Shown here: positions 1-7,222 of the stretch, one piece after another
Position numbering within the stretch: position 1 is the stretch's first letter
Layout of the letters: each line of letters begins with the position of its first letter
Assembly (NCBI GenBank): GCA_022825665.1
Contig: JAJDWI010000029.1
Coordinates: 1 to 37,123 of the forward strand
Length of the DNA: 37,123 nt
Reading direction: 5' to 3'
Source of the DNA: Candidatus Poribacteria bacterium
GTDB taxonomy: Bacteria; Poribacteria; WGA-4E; WGA-3G
Program-made: the position numbers and the translations under genes
The notes under the pieces: generated by a model
Told to the model about the DNA's origin: nothing
Database searches by the model: none
What the model saw: the letters and a program-made list of their open reading frames with translations, nothing else

Positions 1-52
1 CTTGTTTCGGAAGACAATTGAAATTCAGTTGCTTTTCAGTTGTGTCAGCCAT
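1..52 (-). CDS. Start of an off-window gene, 5' fragment only
   Basis: An ATG on the minus strand at 52-50 opens a frame that runs off the left edge after 17 codons (begins MADTTEKQLNFN). An AGAGG ribosome-binding sequence lies about 7 bases upstream, which supports a real start. Too little is visible to assign a family or function. The first base of the window belongs to an incomplete codon. The gene is divergent from the aminotransferase at 231, and the roughly 180 bases between them hold promoter space and a dispersed repeat. Confidence 0.5.
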   Translation of the reverse strand, partial: MADTTEKQLNFNCLPKQ

Positions 53-143
53 AAGAGAACCTCTAAGAAAAAATAGCACCTATATTATTGTTGATATATC
101 TATATATTACCATATTTATAGGTTTTACTCAATATGACTTCTA

Positions 144-186
144 TGGGAAAAGAGCATATCAATTTTCTTACACCGAACTCACGTTA
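144..186 (+). repeat. Dispersed intergenic repeat, copy 1
   Basis: This stretch closely matches 29812-29855 on the same strand. The shared core is CTTACACCGAACTCACGTTAA-like, preceded by a GGAAAAGA...CAT...TTT segment. Only a few substitutions and two single-base indels separate the copies. A shorter piece, CTCACGTTAAC, recurs at 22676-22686 next to the MITE-like element. The repeat sits 45 bases before the aminotransferase start. Its role is unknown: it may be the end of a degenerate mobile element or a leader element. Confidence 0.6.
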
Positions 187-230
187 AAAGTCCTAAATTA
201 TTTATGAAAATCAATATAAATTGACAATTG

Positions 231-1568
231 ATGAAAATTCGTGATGTATTGCTATCTGAATATGGCGTAGCTTCAAGTGTTCCATCTGCAGTTAACCAAA
301 TGATGACAGATTTTGCGGTTGGATTTCGTGATGGAATCGATATTAACCTCGGTGTAGGATATGTCAATGAAAACACAATCCCACGTAAACTAATCCAGAA
401 TGCATATCAAGCGGTACTTGCTAATCCCAAAAAGTACCGAGCCTCACTCAATTATGGTGGTGCGCAAGGTTCTCCTAATCTGATTGAGTCGATCAAAACA
501 TACCTTATTAACAACCAAATTGAAGGTATAACACAAGACACATTTTCCCAGAGAGATATAGTAATTGGAGCAAACGGCGCGACAAGTCTGTTGGAAAGTA
601 TCACACATCTTCTCCCGATAGGTATTGTGGTCACTACCGACCCAATGTACTATATCTATTGCAATGATCTCGAAAGAAAAGGCTTTACAATTGTTACGAT
701 ACTAGAAGACAATAAGGGACTGCAAACCGATCTTTTGAGAGAAAAACTAAATGCGTTAGGCAGAGAAAAAGAGAATATTCAGTTCTTCTATGTTGTTACG
801 GTAAACAACCCAAGTTGCACTATTTTCTCCAATCACAGAAAGAAAACATTAGTTGAAATTGTTACACAACTTTCTTACGAAGTAGGTCGCAAAATACCTC
901 TTTTTTTTGACAATGCATATAGTGACCTTGTGCATGACAACACCGTTGAACGATTGGAGTCGGCATTCCTTTATGATGAAATTGGTATCGTTTACGAAAT
1001 TGGCACATTGTCAAAGATAATTGCTCCTGGTTTGCGTATCGGATACCTTATCGGTCCAAAAGGTGCATTTCTCAACAGCATAATACAACGAACAAGTGAT
1101 ATTGGATTCAGTGCTCCACTCATCAATCAGGAAATAGCGAGTTATCTACTTGATAACGACATTGAAGCACAAATTCAGAAGGTCAATAAAGGATATAAAA
1201 GAAAGGCTATACAGGTCAAAACATGGATACATGTATTATTGGGTGAGAACCTACAAGAATGTCGTGGTGGGAGTGCTGGATTCTATTATTACCTGACTTT
1301 AGCGAATACCATAACTGACTCATCCTCCGATTTTTTCAAGTATTTAACACGAACAACCGGAGATGAAGTAATTGATGGTCATAATGACAATCCACATCCA
1401 AAGGTGATTTATATCCCTGGAGAACACTGTGTGCATCCAAGTGGTGAGATGGTTGACATTGGGAAAAGGCAGTTGCGTATCTCTTACGGATTTGAGGAAC
1501 TACCGCAAATTCACGCAGCGTTGAAACACATGAAGGATGCAATAACATATAGTTGTGAGCAAATATAA
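231..1568 (+). CDS. PLP-dependent aminotransferase, class I/II
   Basis: Fold-type I aminotransferase of about 445 residues, using pyridoxal phosphate to move an amino group between an amino acid and a keto acid; the substrate is not evident. Numbering from the TTG one codon upstream: an NNP motif near 193-195, the cofactor aspartate and tyrosine in DNAYSDL (228-231), the Schiff-base lysine in the SKIIAPGLRIGY stretch (K263), and the C-terminal substrate-carboxylate arginine in LRISYGF. The ATG at 231 is preferred over the in-frame TTG at 228. There is no DNA-binding domain, so it is not a full MocR regulator, although the core resembles that branch. It is followed by about 220 bases of AT-rich non-coding DNA, so it is probably monocistronic. 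Confidence 0.9.
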   Translation: MKIRDVLLSEYGVASSVPSAVNQMMTDFAVGFRDGIDINLGVGYVNENTIPRKLIQNAYQAVLANPKKYRASLNYGGAQGSPNLIESIKTYLINNQIEGITQDTFSQRDIVIGANGATSLLESITHLLPIGIVVTTDPMYYIYCNDLERKGFTIVTILEDNKGLQTDLLREKLNALGREKENIQFFYVVTVNNPSCTIFSNHRKKTLVEIVTQLSYEVGRKIPLFFDNAYSDLVHDNTVERLESAFLYDEIGIVYEIGTLSKIIAPGLRIGYLIGPKGAFLNSIIQRTSDIGFSAPLINQEIASYLLDNDIEAQIQKVNKGYKRKAIQVKTWIHVLLGENLQECRGGSAGFYYYLTLANTITDSSSDFFKYLTRTTGDEVIDGHNDNPHPKVIYIPGEHCVHPSGEMVDIGKRQLRISYGFEELPQIHAALKHMKDAITYSCEQI

Positions 1569-1620
1569 TTATAGTGAACAATAATATTATCTGAACATAA
1601 ATTGAAGAATTTTGAAAGTC

Positions 1621-1649
1621 TTGACTTTCGTCAAAAAATAACGTATTCT
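1621..1649 (+). promoter_or_regulatory. Sigma-70-like promoter
   Basis: TTGACT (1621-1626), a 17-base spacer and TATTCT (1644-1649) form a good -35/-10 pair. The -35 overlaps a small hairpin (GAAAGTC/GACTTTC, 1614-1629) just after the aminotransferase. A transcript starting near 1657 would have about 135 bases of leader before the TTG start at 1794. Confidence 0.4.
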
Positions 1650-1793
1650 ATATAAAATAAAATGTTTCACGTATATAGCAATGCTTACAAAATTATTTTT
1701 GAAATATTACAAAAAAGCGTGTTAAAATATATCGCAGTGTTAATAGTTGTCACACTCGATAATCTATAACATGCGAATGAAAGGACTACCGAG

Positions 1794-2180
1794 TTGGAGT
1801 GGCCAGACTTTTATCCAGAAAATTGTCCTCCTGAGGAGGGTGAACCCGCTTCTGGTATAGTATATAGACTTGTACGAAACGATCCACCACAAACGATAGA
1901 TTTTACAACGTACTATGAAGAGAATCCAAAATTTTTTGAGGGTAATCCTCATCTAATTTGTAAAGGTTGTGGAGTTTCAGTTTACAGAGATCCGAAAGAC
2001 ATTACGCGACTCAAGAAAAGATATAAAAAATTTAAAAACCGACATATTGCTGAAGGGGAGCTTAATCCTGCTCTTGGTGTGATTCTACACACACCATCTC
2101 CAAGGATTATATCTCATCATACTTGGTGGGTTCCAGTTGGAACAAAGCATTGGGTTGTTTTTAAGGTAATAAGTGAATAG
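1794..2180 (+). CDS. Small hypothetical protein with CKGCG motif
   Basis: A 128-residue acidic/aromatic protein that I do not recognise. The start is a TTG with AAAGGA 8 bases upstream; no in-frame ATG gives a sensible longer product. Visible features are an acidic, proline-rich N-terminus, a CxxC pair (ICKGCG, around residues 56-59), a basic helix-like stretch (about 68-83) and a tryptophan/histidine-rich C-terminal segment (HHTWWVPVG...HWVVF). The CxxC is too isolated to call a zinc ribbon. It ends 30 bases before the 203-aa gene on the same strand and is probably cotranscribed with it. A toxin/immunity-like pair is possible but not shown. Confidence 0.6.
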   Translation: MEWPDFYPENCPPEEGEPASGIVYRLVRNDPPQTIDFTTYYEENPKFFEGNPHLICKGCGVSVYRDPKDITRLKKRYKKFKNRHIAEGELNPALGVILHTPSPRIISHHTWWVPVGTKHWVVFKVISE

Positions 2181-2209
2181 AGAATAGTATTACAGATAGG
2201 AGGTATGAG

Positions 2210-2821
2210 ATGGCTGATATACTTAATATCCCAAAGTTAGGTAAACTTGAAATTGTAGAAATCTATGATTACTACGATCAACCTGTACTCTTCTCATGCA
2301 AAAATACAGATGGTGATCTTTATCTTGTTGTTGCTGCTGATGAAAACGACCAGTATGAAACATGGCTCTATGCGCAAATTTCCGTTGACCGTCTCAATCT
2401 CATACGATCTGACACAATTGACTTACATGATGCATTTGCGGATACTGAAGATGGTAATGTATTTCAGGTAAAGTTTCCATACGACGATACAACACCTCTG
2501 ACTGAACAAGTCAAATCAAGTCAAATATCTGAGGATATGATCCCAGATTCTGGTGAATATCTTGAACTTAGACCGAAAGGACCACCGTTACCATTCACAA
2601 TCACCGGTGCGTTAATTGGTGTTTTATTAAGATCAAAAACATTTGAAATAGAAACTATAGAAAGAACCTATACTGGAATCATTACAGACGAAGCCTTTGA
2701 GACTGTGAAAAACGCAACACTGAGCAGAGAATATACTGCGGAAATACAAGAGGTAAGTCAAAGAAGTGGATCTTCAGATTTAATTACCAACCCAACATAC
2801 TTGCTTATTAGTCTCAGGTGA
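2210..2821 (+). CDS. DUF6575-like hypothetical protein
   Basis: A 203-residue soluble acidic protein. The first half (pattern 'KLEIVEIYDYYDQPVLFSC' followed by TWLYAQISVDRL and IDLHDAF) resembles, from memory, the DUF6575 family of bacterial proteins of unknown function. The C-terminal third looks alpha/beta and is not recognised. The start is secure, with a strong TAGGAGGT SD 5 bases before the ATG. The gene follows the TTG-started 128-aa gene with a 30-base gap, so the two are likely one operon. DUF6575 genes tend to occur as small accessory genes beside other uncharacterised ORFs. The family assignment is tentative. Confidence 0.65.
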   Translation: MADILNIPKLGKLEIVEIYDYYDQPVLFSCKNTDGDLYLVVAADENDQYETWLYAQISVDRLNLIRSDTIDLHDAFADTEDGNVFQVKFPYDDTTPLTEQVKSSQISEDMIPDSGEYLELRPKGPPLPFTITGALIGVLLRSKTFEIETIERTYTGIITDEAFETVKNATLSREYTAEIQEVSQRSGSSDLITNPTYLLISLR

Positions 2822-2924
2822 TAATCAATAAGACACAATGAATCTAGGAAATATAAACGCGGTGATCGTAAATCGGAATCTGTATGTACTATCATAATAT
2901 ATGAAGATTCAGAAAGGAAATAAA

Positions 2925-3686
2925 ATGCGTTTGAAAGACAAAGTTGTCCTTATCGGTGGTGCAGGTTCTAACATGAGTCGTGCGACAGCACTGCTTTTTG
3001 CACAAGAAGGCGCGCAGATAGCACTTGCTGCACGCACATCTGAAAAGATGGTAGAAACCGCAGAACGTATCCAAGCTAACGGTGGCGATGTCGTTATGCA
3101 TCAGACAGATTTAACCGATGCTGCACAAGTAGACACCCTTATTGATACTGTAGTTACGGAATATGGTGGAATAGACTGTTTTATCCATGCTGCAGGAGGG
3201 TTCTTCTCTACTGAACACGATATTACCAAAATGGATCCTGAATATTGGGATGGAGCATTACAAAACAACTTGCGAACCCTTTTCAATCCTGTGCGTCGAC
3301 TTGTTCCAATTTTAGAGGAACGCGATGGCGGTTGTATTATCACTATTTCAGCAGGAGCACGTGTGCGACAAGATGCTAACGCTGCTTATGCTGCAGCAAA
3401 AGCAGGAATGGTAGCAACAGCAAAGAATCTTGCGAAGGAATTGTATGAGAAAAATATCCGTGTTCATGCATTATGTCCAGGGATTATATGGGATCCTTTG
3501 CCAGAAGGAGAAATTGCGCCAGTAACAACGCAGTTAGAACGTTTGGGTAATCCGATTGATGTCGCGTATGGTGCGTTATGGTTATGTTCTGATGAGGCAG
3601 CGTGGGTAACGGGGTTGGAACTAACGATTGATGGAGGGGATTCGTTGTTCATTGATTCACCAATTCGAAGGAAGGTATTGGCGTAA
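2925..3686 (+). CDS. Short-chain dehydrogenase/reductase (SDR)
   Basis: A 253-residue classical SDR, an NAD(P)-dependent oxidoreductase for a small alcohol/ketone substrate that cannot be predicted here. The nucleotide-binding loop is an altered TGxxxGxG (GGAGSNMS, 11-18), with HAAGG in place of NNAG (88-92). The catalytic tetrad is intact: Asn 114/115, Ser142, Tyr155 and Lys159 (YAAAK). The C-terminus has the usual 'TG.ELTIDGG'. I chose the ATG at 2925 because AAAGGA lies 6 bases upstream; the in-frame ATG at 2901 has no SD and adds eight residues not expected for the family. Substitution of the last Gly of the cofactor loop is mildly unusual. It is convergent with the tiny ORFs at 3735-4133. 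Confidence 0.9.
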   Translation: MRLKDKVVLIGGAGSNMSRATALLFAQEGAQIALAARTSEKMVETAERIQANGGDVVMHQTDLTDAAQVDTLIDTVVTEYGGIDCFIHAAGGFFSTEHDITKMDPEYWDGALQNNLRTLFNPVRRLVPILEERDGGCIITISAGARVRQDANAAYAAAKAGMVATAKNLAKELYEKNIRVHALCPGIIWDPLPEGEIAPVTTQLERLGNPIDVAYGALWLCSDEAAWVTGLELTIDGGDSLFIDSPIRRKVLA

Positions 3687-3734
3687 TCTGGAACAAACCA
3701 CTGTTCTATGTAAGGGTTAAGGAAATACCTGCTT

Positions 3735-3854
3735 TCATTTCACTTCTTCATTGTTTTTCCGTATGTATTCTAAAGTTATCCTAATTTCTCGAAGTTCTTT
3801 CTTAAGTGAATAAATTCCAACAACAATAAAGATATTCAATACTATAAGTATCAT
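3735..3854 (-). CDS. Tiny single-pass membrane protein, 39 aa
   Basis: Translation of the gap gives a clean 39-residue ORF. Residues 1-15 are a hydrophobic segment (MILIVLNIFIVVGIY) and residues 17-39 are a charged amphipathic helix (SLKKELREIRITLEYIRKN...). An AGAGGA SD sits about 9 bases upstream of the ATG. This layout, one N-terminal membrane helix followed by a short cytoplasmic coiled-coil-like tail, is shared with the 51-aa ORF at 3978-4133 on the same strand. It lies downstream of thiF in the same direction and may be the last gene of that cluster. Function unknown. The composition is strongly protein-like, but expression is unproven. Confidence 0.55.
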   Translation of the reverse strand: MILIVLNIFIVVGIYSLKKELREIRITLEYIRKNNEEVK

Positions 3855-3977
3855 AGGTCAGTATCCTCTATCAATGTATGACTGTGTATGGCTGCACACA
3901 ATGAGAATCTGTGCTATAGAACTGTGTTAATTGTTAATGTGTTAATGAGAAATTATTTTCAACTGTGTTACAGTTAA

Positions 3978-4133
3978 CTAAGAATTGTTGTCCTTTTGAT
4001 CAAGATGTTCTTCTATCTTGGACAAACTTTCTCCAATGTCATGCATAACTTTAAATATACGATCTAACTGGATTGCAATTATCAGCAACCAAAAAGAAAT
4101 GAGAAAAATTGCGATCACAATTGCGGTTGGCAT
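3978..4133 (-). CDS. Tiny single-pass membrane protein, 51 aa
   Basis: A 51-residue ORF found in the gap after thiF. Residues 3-21 form a strongly hydrophobic transmembrane helix (begins MPTAIVIAIFLISFWLLIIA). The rest is an amphipathic charged tail with heptad-like spacing (IFKVMHDIGESLSKIEEHLDQ). A GGAGAGA lies about 10 bases upstream. It begins 46 bases after the thiF stop and ends 123 bases before the similar 39-aa ORF. The two resemble small regulatory or scaffold microproteins of the inner membrane. No family is recognised. It could be cotranscribed with the ThiF operon or have its own promoter. Confidence 0.6.
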   Translation of the reverse strand: MPTAIVIAIFLISFWLLIIAIQLDRIFKVMHDIGESLSKIEEHLDQKDNNS

Positions 4134-4179
4134 AGTATAATATTCTCTCCATTATGATAATTGAATTAGATAATAAAAC

Positions 4180-4986
4180 CTACAACCGCACTTCACAGAA
4201 TTCTTCATAATCAATAAGATCTTTTATAGTTGGGTTTTCGCCACACATGGGGCAGCTGCTGTCTTGACGGAGTTTCAACCGTTTGAAATCCATCGTTAGT
4301 GCGTTAAACAGTAGGAGTGTTCCCATCAACGTTTCTCCAATATCTAAAAGGACTTTTATTGCTTCAACAGCTTGAATAGTTCCAATAATACCGGGTAGCA
4401 CACCAAAGACACCCGCTTCTTGACAACTCGGTGCCATTCCTGCTGGCGGTGGTTCTGGAAAGATACAACGATAGCAAGGACCCTTACTGGGATAAATAAC
4501 GGTTACTTGACCTTCAAATTGGAATATGCTTCCATGCACAATCGGTTTTCCAAGCATTACACAAGCGTCATTGATTAGATACCGTGTAGGGAAGTTGTCG
4601 CAGCCATCAACAATTAAATCATACTGTTCCAAGATACCAAAGGCATTTTCTGAGTTGATTCGTTCGTTGTGAGGAATGACCTTAACATCAGGATTCATCT
4701 CTGAGATTGTTGCTTCTGCAGACTTCGTTTTTGGTATACCGATATCGCTTGTACCGTGTAAGATTTGACGTTGTAAGTTACTTAGGTCAACAACGTCATC
4801 ATCAATAATACCAAGTGTTCCCACCCCAGCCGCTGCAAGGTAGACACCAATTGGAGATCCGAGTCCTCCCGCACCTATAAGTAAAACTTTAGACTCAAGT
4901 AGTTTCGTCTGTCCAATCCCGCCTACCTCTTTGAGGATAATATGCCTACTATATCGCTCAATCTGCTCATTGGAGAAATTATACAT
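4180..4986 (-). CDS. E1-like adenylating enzyme (ThiF/MoeB/HesA family)
   Basis: A 268-residue E1-like enzyme. These adenylate the C-terminal Gly-Gly of a ubiquitin-fold sulfur carrier (ThiS, MoaD) or modifier. Seen: the ATP loop GAGGLGS (38-44), DDDVVDLSNLQRQ (62-73), the DGCDNFPTR helix (127-135), a candidate catalytic cysteine C188 in 'APSCQEAGVFGVLPG', and two zinc CxxC pairs (C171/C174 and C245/C248). There is no rhodanese domain. The ATG at 4986 with GGAGG 5 bases upstream is the start; the longer frame to 5055 overlaps the upstream gene. It begins one base after that gene's stop, so translation is probably coupled. No moa, thi or cysteine-biosynthesis genes are near, so the usual cofactor role is unsupported here. 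Confidence 0.92.
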   Translation of the reverse strand: MYNFSNEQIERYSRHIILKEVGGIGQTKLLESKVLLIGAGGLGSPIGVYLAAAGVGTLGIIDDDVVDLSNLQRQILHGTSDIGIPKTKSAEATISEMNPDVKVIPHNERINSENAFGILEQYDLIVDGCDNFPTRYLINDACVMLGKPIVHGSIFQFEGQVTVIYPSKGPCYRCIFPEPPPAGMAPSCQEAGVFGVLPGIIGTIQAVEAIKVLLDIGETLMGTLLLFNALTMDFKRLKLRQDSSCPMCGENPTIKDLIDYEEFCEVRL

Positions 4987-4987
4987 A

Positions 4988-5566
4988 TTATCCTCCGAGA
5001 TTAGCGATAAGTTCTGAAATTGGTTTGTCTGAGTTGGCGGAAATACGCACGGCAAAACGTTCGCGGATATCTTCAGATGTGCGTTCTATCGTAAAATCAC
5101 TATCTCCATACATCTGTTTAAGTACAGGTTCAAGGTCAGCTTGAATTGCTTCTGCTGTCTCTGTGGTATTGGGTGCAAGGTTCCGGTTGTTTATCATAAA
5201 TAGGAGATCTGCCCCGTTAAAACGGATCGCATTTTCCATTTCTTCAGAGGCTTCAAGTAGTTCACATTTAGAAAGCACCTCAGTAAGAGCTTGACGAATT
5301 TTATCGGTGTTATCTCCATCAACATCATGCTTCCTATTATAAAGAAAACCTTGTTGATGGAATGCGTTGTCAATGCTATAGTTGGCTTGTTTCAAAATCA
5401 ATAGTACACCAGGACCAGCGTCAACGTGGGAGTAGTCCGCATAGTTTAGGTAATCCTCGGAATCCGCTTCTTCAATCCAACGGTTAAAAACCTTAATGAA
5501 GTTGGTGTGGTTAATAATGCTATCTTCGGTTGCAAAAACCTTGATGTTTATCTGCTGTAAATCCAT
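4988..5566 (-). CDS. Conserved hypothetical protein with C-terminal Gly-Gly, partner of the E1-like enzyme
   Basis: A 192-residue soluble protein. I know similar sequences only as unnamed conserved proteins ('...NYADYSHVDAGPGVLLI', '...GFLYNRKHDVDGD', '...RNLAPNTTETAEAI' blocks). The N-terminus (strand, then a helix containing FNRWIEE) and the central GPGVLLI strand suggest an alpha/beta fold; C101 is its only cysteine. It ends ...SELIANLGG, a Gly-Gly tail like that of ThiS, MoaD and ubiquitin, and its stop is one base from the E1-like gene. Caveat: the two Gly codons (GGAGGA) are also the SD for that gene, so the tail may be forced by translation coupling. It is preceded by the 81-aa gene with a 77-base gap. 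Confidence 0.8.
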   Translation of the reverse strand: MDLQQINIKVFATEDSIINHTNFIKVFNRWIEEADSEDYLNYADYSHVDAGPGVLLILKQANYSIDNAFHQQGFLYNRKHDVDGDNTDKIRQALTEVLSKCELLEASEEMENAIRFNGADLLFMINNRNLAPNTTETAEAIQADLEPVLKQMYGDSDFTIERTSEDIRERFAVRISANSDKPISELIANLGG

Positions 5567-5643
5567 TCGGTGAAAATAATCCTTTCGTGAGTTTAGGTAA
5601 ATTGAAGATATTATCTAACTCTTGAATATTTATCGGAGCTCAA

Positions 5644-5889
5644 TTATGCAAGTGGAAGTTCTCCGACATTTTGTCCGTCAACGCTTATAACGGTAACTTT
5701 AGCTGCATCTATCCAGTATATTTCTCCTGCCTTATCACAAACGCAGACCATAGCGTATTCACCTTCGTCTACATCTGCCATAAGATTACCAAAAAAGATA
5801 TTCGGCTTTGAAGACTGGAATACCCCAAAACCTGTCCCGAGTAAGCAGTAACTTTTGCCTGTATTATCATGTCTTACAATCGTTGCCAT
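5644..5889 (-). CDS. Small conserved beta-rich protein, first gene of the E1-like cluster
   Basis: An 81-residue protein (begins MATIVRHDNTGKSYCLLGTG) with a predicted small beta-barrel look: short strands split by Gly/Asp turns, and a WIDAAKVTVISVDG C-terminal strand pair. No catalytic signature is seen. AGAGGA lies 6 bases before the ATG, and a near-consensus promoter is at 6016-6044. I recall comparable small proteins next to ThiF-like genes in other bacteria but cannot name a family. It is the probable lead gene of a minus-strand operon with the 192-aa protein and the E1-like enzyme. It could be a binding adaptor or a carrier, but it lacks a Gly-Gly end. Confidence 0.75.
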   Translation of the reverse strand: MATIVRHDNTGKSYCLLGTGFGVFQSSKPNIFFGNLMADVDEGEYAMVCVCDKAGEIYWIDAAKVTVISVDGQNVGELPLA

Positions 5890-6015
5890 CTATTTTCCTC
5901 TAATATGTATTTTATAAACTGTGAATAGTAAGTAATTTTGGTAAGTAATTTAAATTGAATTAATAAATGAAGATGTGATTTTATTTCCTATTTATAGTAG
6001 TGGATATTAAAATCT

Positions 6016-6044
6016 ATTATACTGTAAATTGTATGAAAAGTCAA
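6016..6044 (-). promoter_or_regulatory. Near-consensus promoter of the E1-like cluster
   Basis: Read on the minus strand: TTGACT (6044-6039), a 17-base spacer, then a perfect TATAAT (6021-6016). Transcription would begin near 6009 and leave about 120 bases of AT-rich leader before the ATG at 5889. It is back to back with the plus-strand promoter at 6075-6103. Confidence 0.65.
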
Positions 6045-6074
6045 ACAGTAATCATCCTAATATGCTACATTCTA

Positions 6075-6103
6075 TTGCAATATTAGATGATATATGATAT
6101 AGT
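6075..6103 (+). promoter_or_regulatory. Promoter of the Gfo/Idh/MocA - isomerase pair
   Basis: TTGCAA (6075-6080), 17 bases, TATAGT (6098-6103). The leader to the ATG at 6145 would be about 35 bases. An imperfect inverted repeat (CATCCTAATAT...ATATTAGATG, about 6052-6091) overlaps the -35 and could be an operator. Confidence 0.5.
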
Positions 6104-6144
6104 GAAACAGAAACTACCACACTGTTTTGAGGAGATTAGCACAA

Positions 6145-7185
6145 ATGTTAAATTGGGGCGTAATAGGACCAGGAGGCATTGCTCATGTATTCTGCAACGG
6201 CGTGCGATTTACTGATACTGGACAAATCCTTGCTGTTGCAAGCCGTACTGAATCGCGGGCAGAAAAATTTGCGAATGTTTTTGATATACCACGACATTAT
6301 AGTTCTTATGAAGCATTATTAGCAGACGATGATATTGATGCCGTATATATTGCAACAATCCATCCATACCATGCAGAATGGGTAATAAAGTCTGCTGAGG
6401 CAAAAAAGCATGTTCTGGTTGAAAAACCAATTAGTATAGACCATACTACTGCAGCGAAAATGGTTGATGCAGCGCGTGAAAATGACGTGTTTCTAATGGA
6501 AGCATTTATGTATCGTTGTCATCCGCAGATACAACGTATGGTTGACTTGATACAGGATGGAGAAATCGGTGAAGTTCGTTTCATTCAGGCAACATTTGGG
6601 TTTCAAGCGAATTTCAATCCTGATAGTAGACTTTTCAATCGTGAAATGGGTGGTGGTGGCATCCTTGATATTGGGTGTTATACTGCCTCAATGGCGCGCA
6701 AAGTTGCAGGTGCTGCTGCAAACAAACTCTTTTTAGATCCGATTTCGGTGAAGGCACATGGAAAATTGGGTCCTACAGGAGTTGACCATATCGCTGCGGC
6801 AACCCTAAAATTTGAGAATGAGATTATTGCTGAGATAGTTTGTGCTGTGGAGTGTAATATCGGGAGTAACGTCATTATCTACGGGTCTGGTGGGACAATA
6901 ACAATTCCAAGTCCTTGGCTTCCATCCTCACCATGTCGTGGTTCAAGAACGGCATTACCATTAGATACAACCTTTCCACCAAGTCAACTTGTGCTAAACT
7001 CCTATCAAGGTGGAGGGACATCTGAGATTACCGTTGAGGTAGACCGCGATCTTTTTACCTACGAAGCAGACATGGTTGCAAACCACATTTCTGAAAGACA
7101 AGCACCTGCTATGTCATGGGACGACACATTGGGTAATATGAAGGTATTAGATTCTTGGCGTGAAGAGATAGGTGTTGTTTATTAA
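6145..7185 (+). CDS. Gfo/Idh/MocA family oxidoreductase
   Basis: A 346-residue NAD(P)-dependent sugar or cyclitol dehydrogenase. The N-terminal Rossmann loop is GVIGPGGIAH (5-13). The family EKP motif is at 93-95 (K94 catalytic). The MEAFMYRCHPQ signature (118-128) is the form seen in the dihydrodiol/xylose-dehydrogenase and glucose-fructose-oxidoreductase branch. GGGGILDIGCY (169-179) carries the second conserved Asp/Tyr. There is no signal peptide, so it is cytoplasmic. The ATG at 6145 has AGGAG about 10 bases upstream; the TTG at 6127 would place the SD inside the gene. It is followed 37 bases later by a sugar isomerase, a pairing common in inositol/sugar catabolism. The exact substrate is unknown. 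Confidence 0.9.
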   Translation: MLNWGVIGPGGIAHVFCNGVRFTDTGQILAVASRTESRAEKFANVFDIPRHYSSYEALLADDDIDAVYIATIHPYHAEWVIKSAEAKKHVLVEKPISIDHTTAAKMVDAARENDVFLMEAFMYRCHPQIQRMVDLIQDGEIGEVRFIQATFGFQANFNPDSRLFNREMGGGGILDIGCYTASMARKVAGAAANKLFLDPISVKAHGKLGPTGVDHIAAATLKFENEIIAEIVCAVECNIGSNVIIYGSGGTITIPSPWLPSSPCRGSRTALPLDTTFPPSQLVLNSYQGGGTSEITVEVDRDLFTYEADMVANHISERQAPAMSWDDTLGNMKVLDSWREEIGVVY

Positions 7186-7222
7186 ACTCATTTAACTTTA
7201 GGAACAGAGGACAGAAATTAAT

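Noticed and set aside
4987-5055. A longer ThiF start at 5055
   Set aside because: It overlaps the upstream 192-aa gene by over 60 bases; the ATG at 4986 has GGAGG and the expected MoeB-like N-terminus.
5644-5889. The 81-aa protein as the ubiquitin-like carrier for the E1-like enzyme
   Set aside because: It ends ...GELPLA with no Gly-Gly, and a processing site is not visible; the 192-aa protein is the better candidate.
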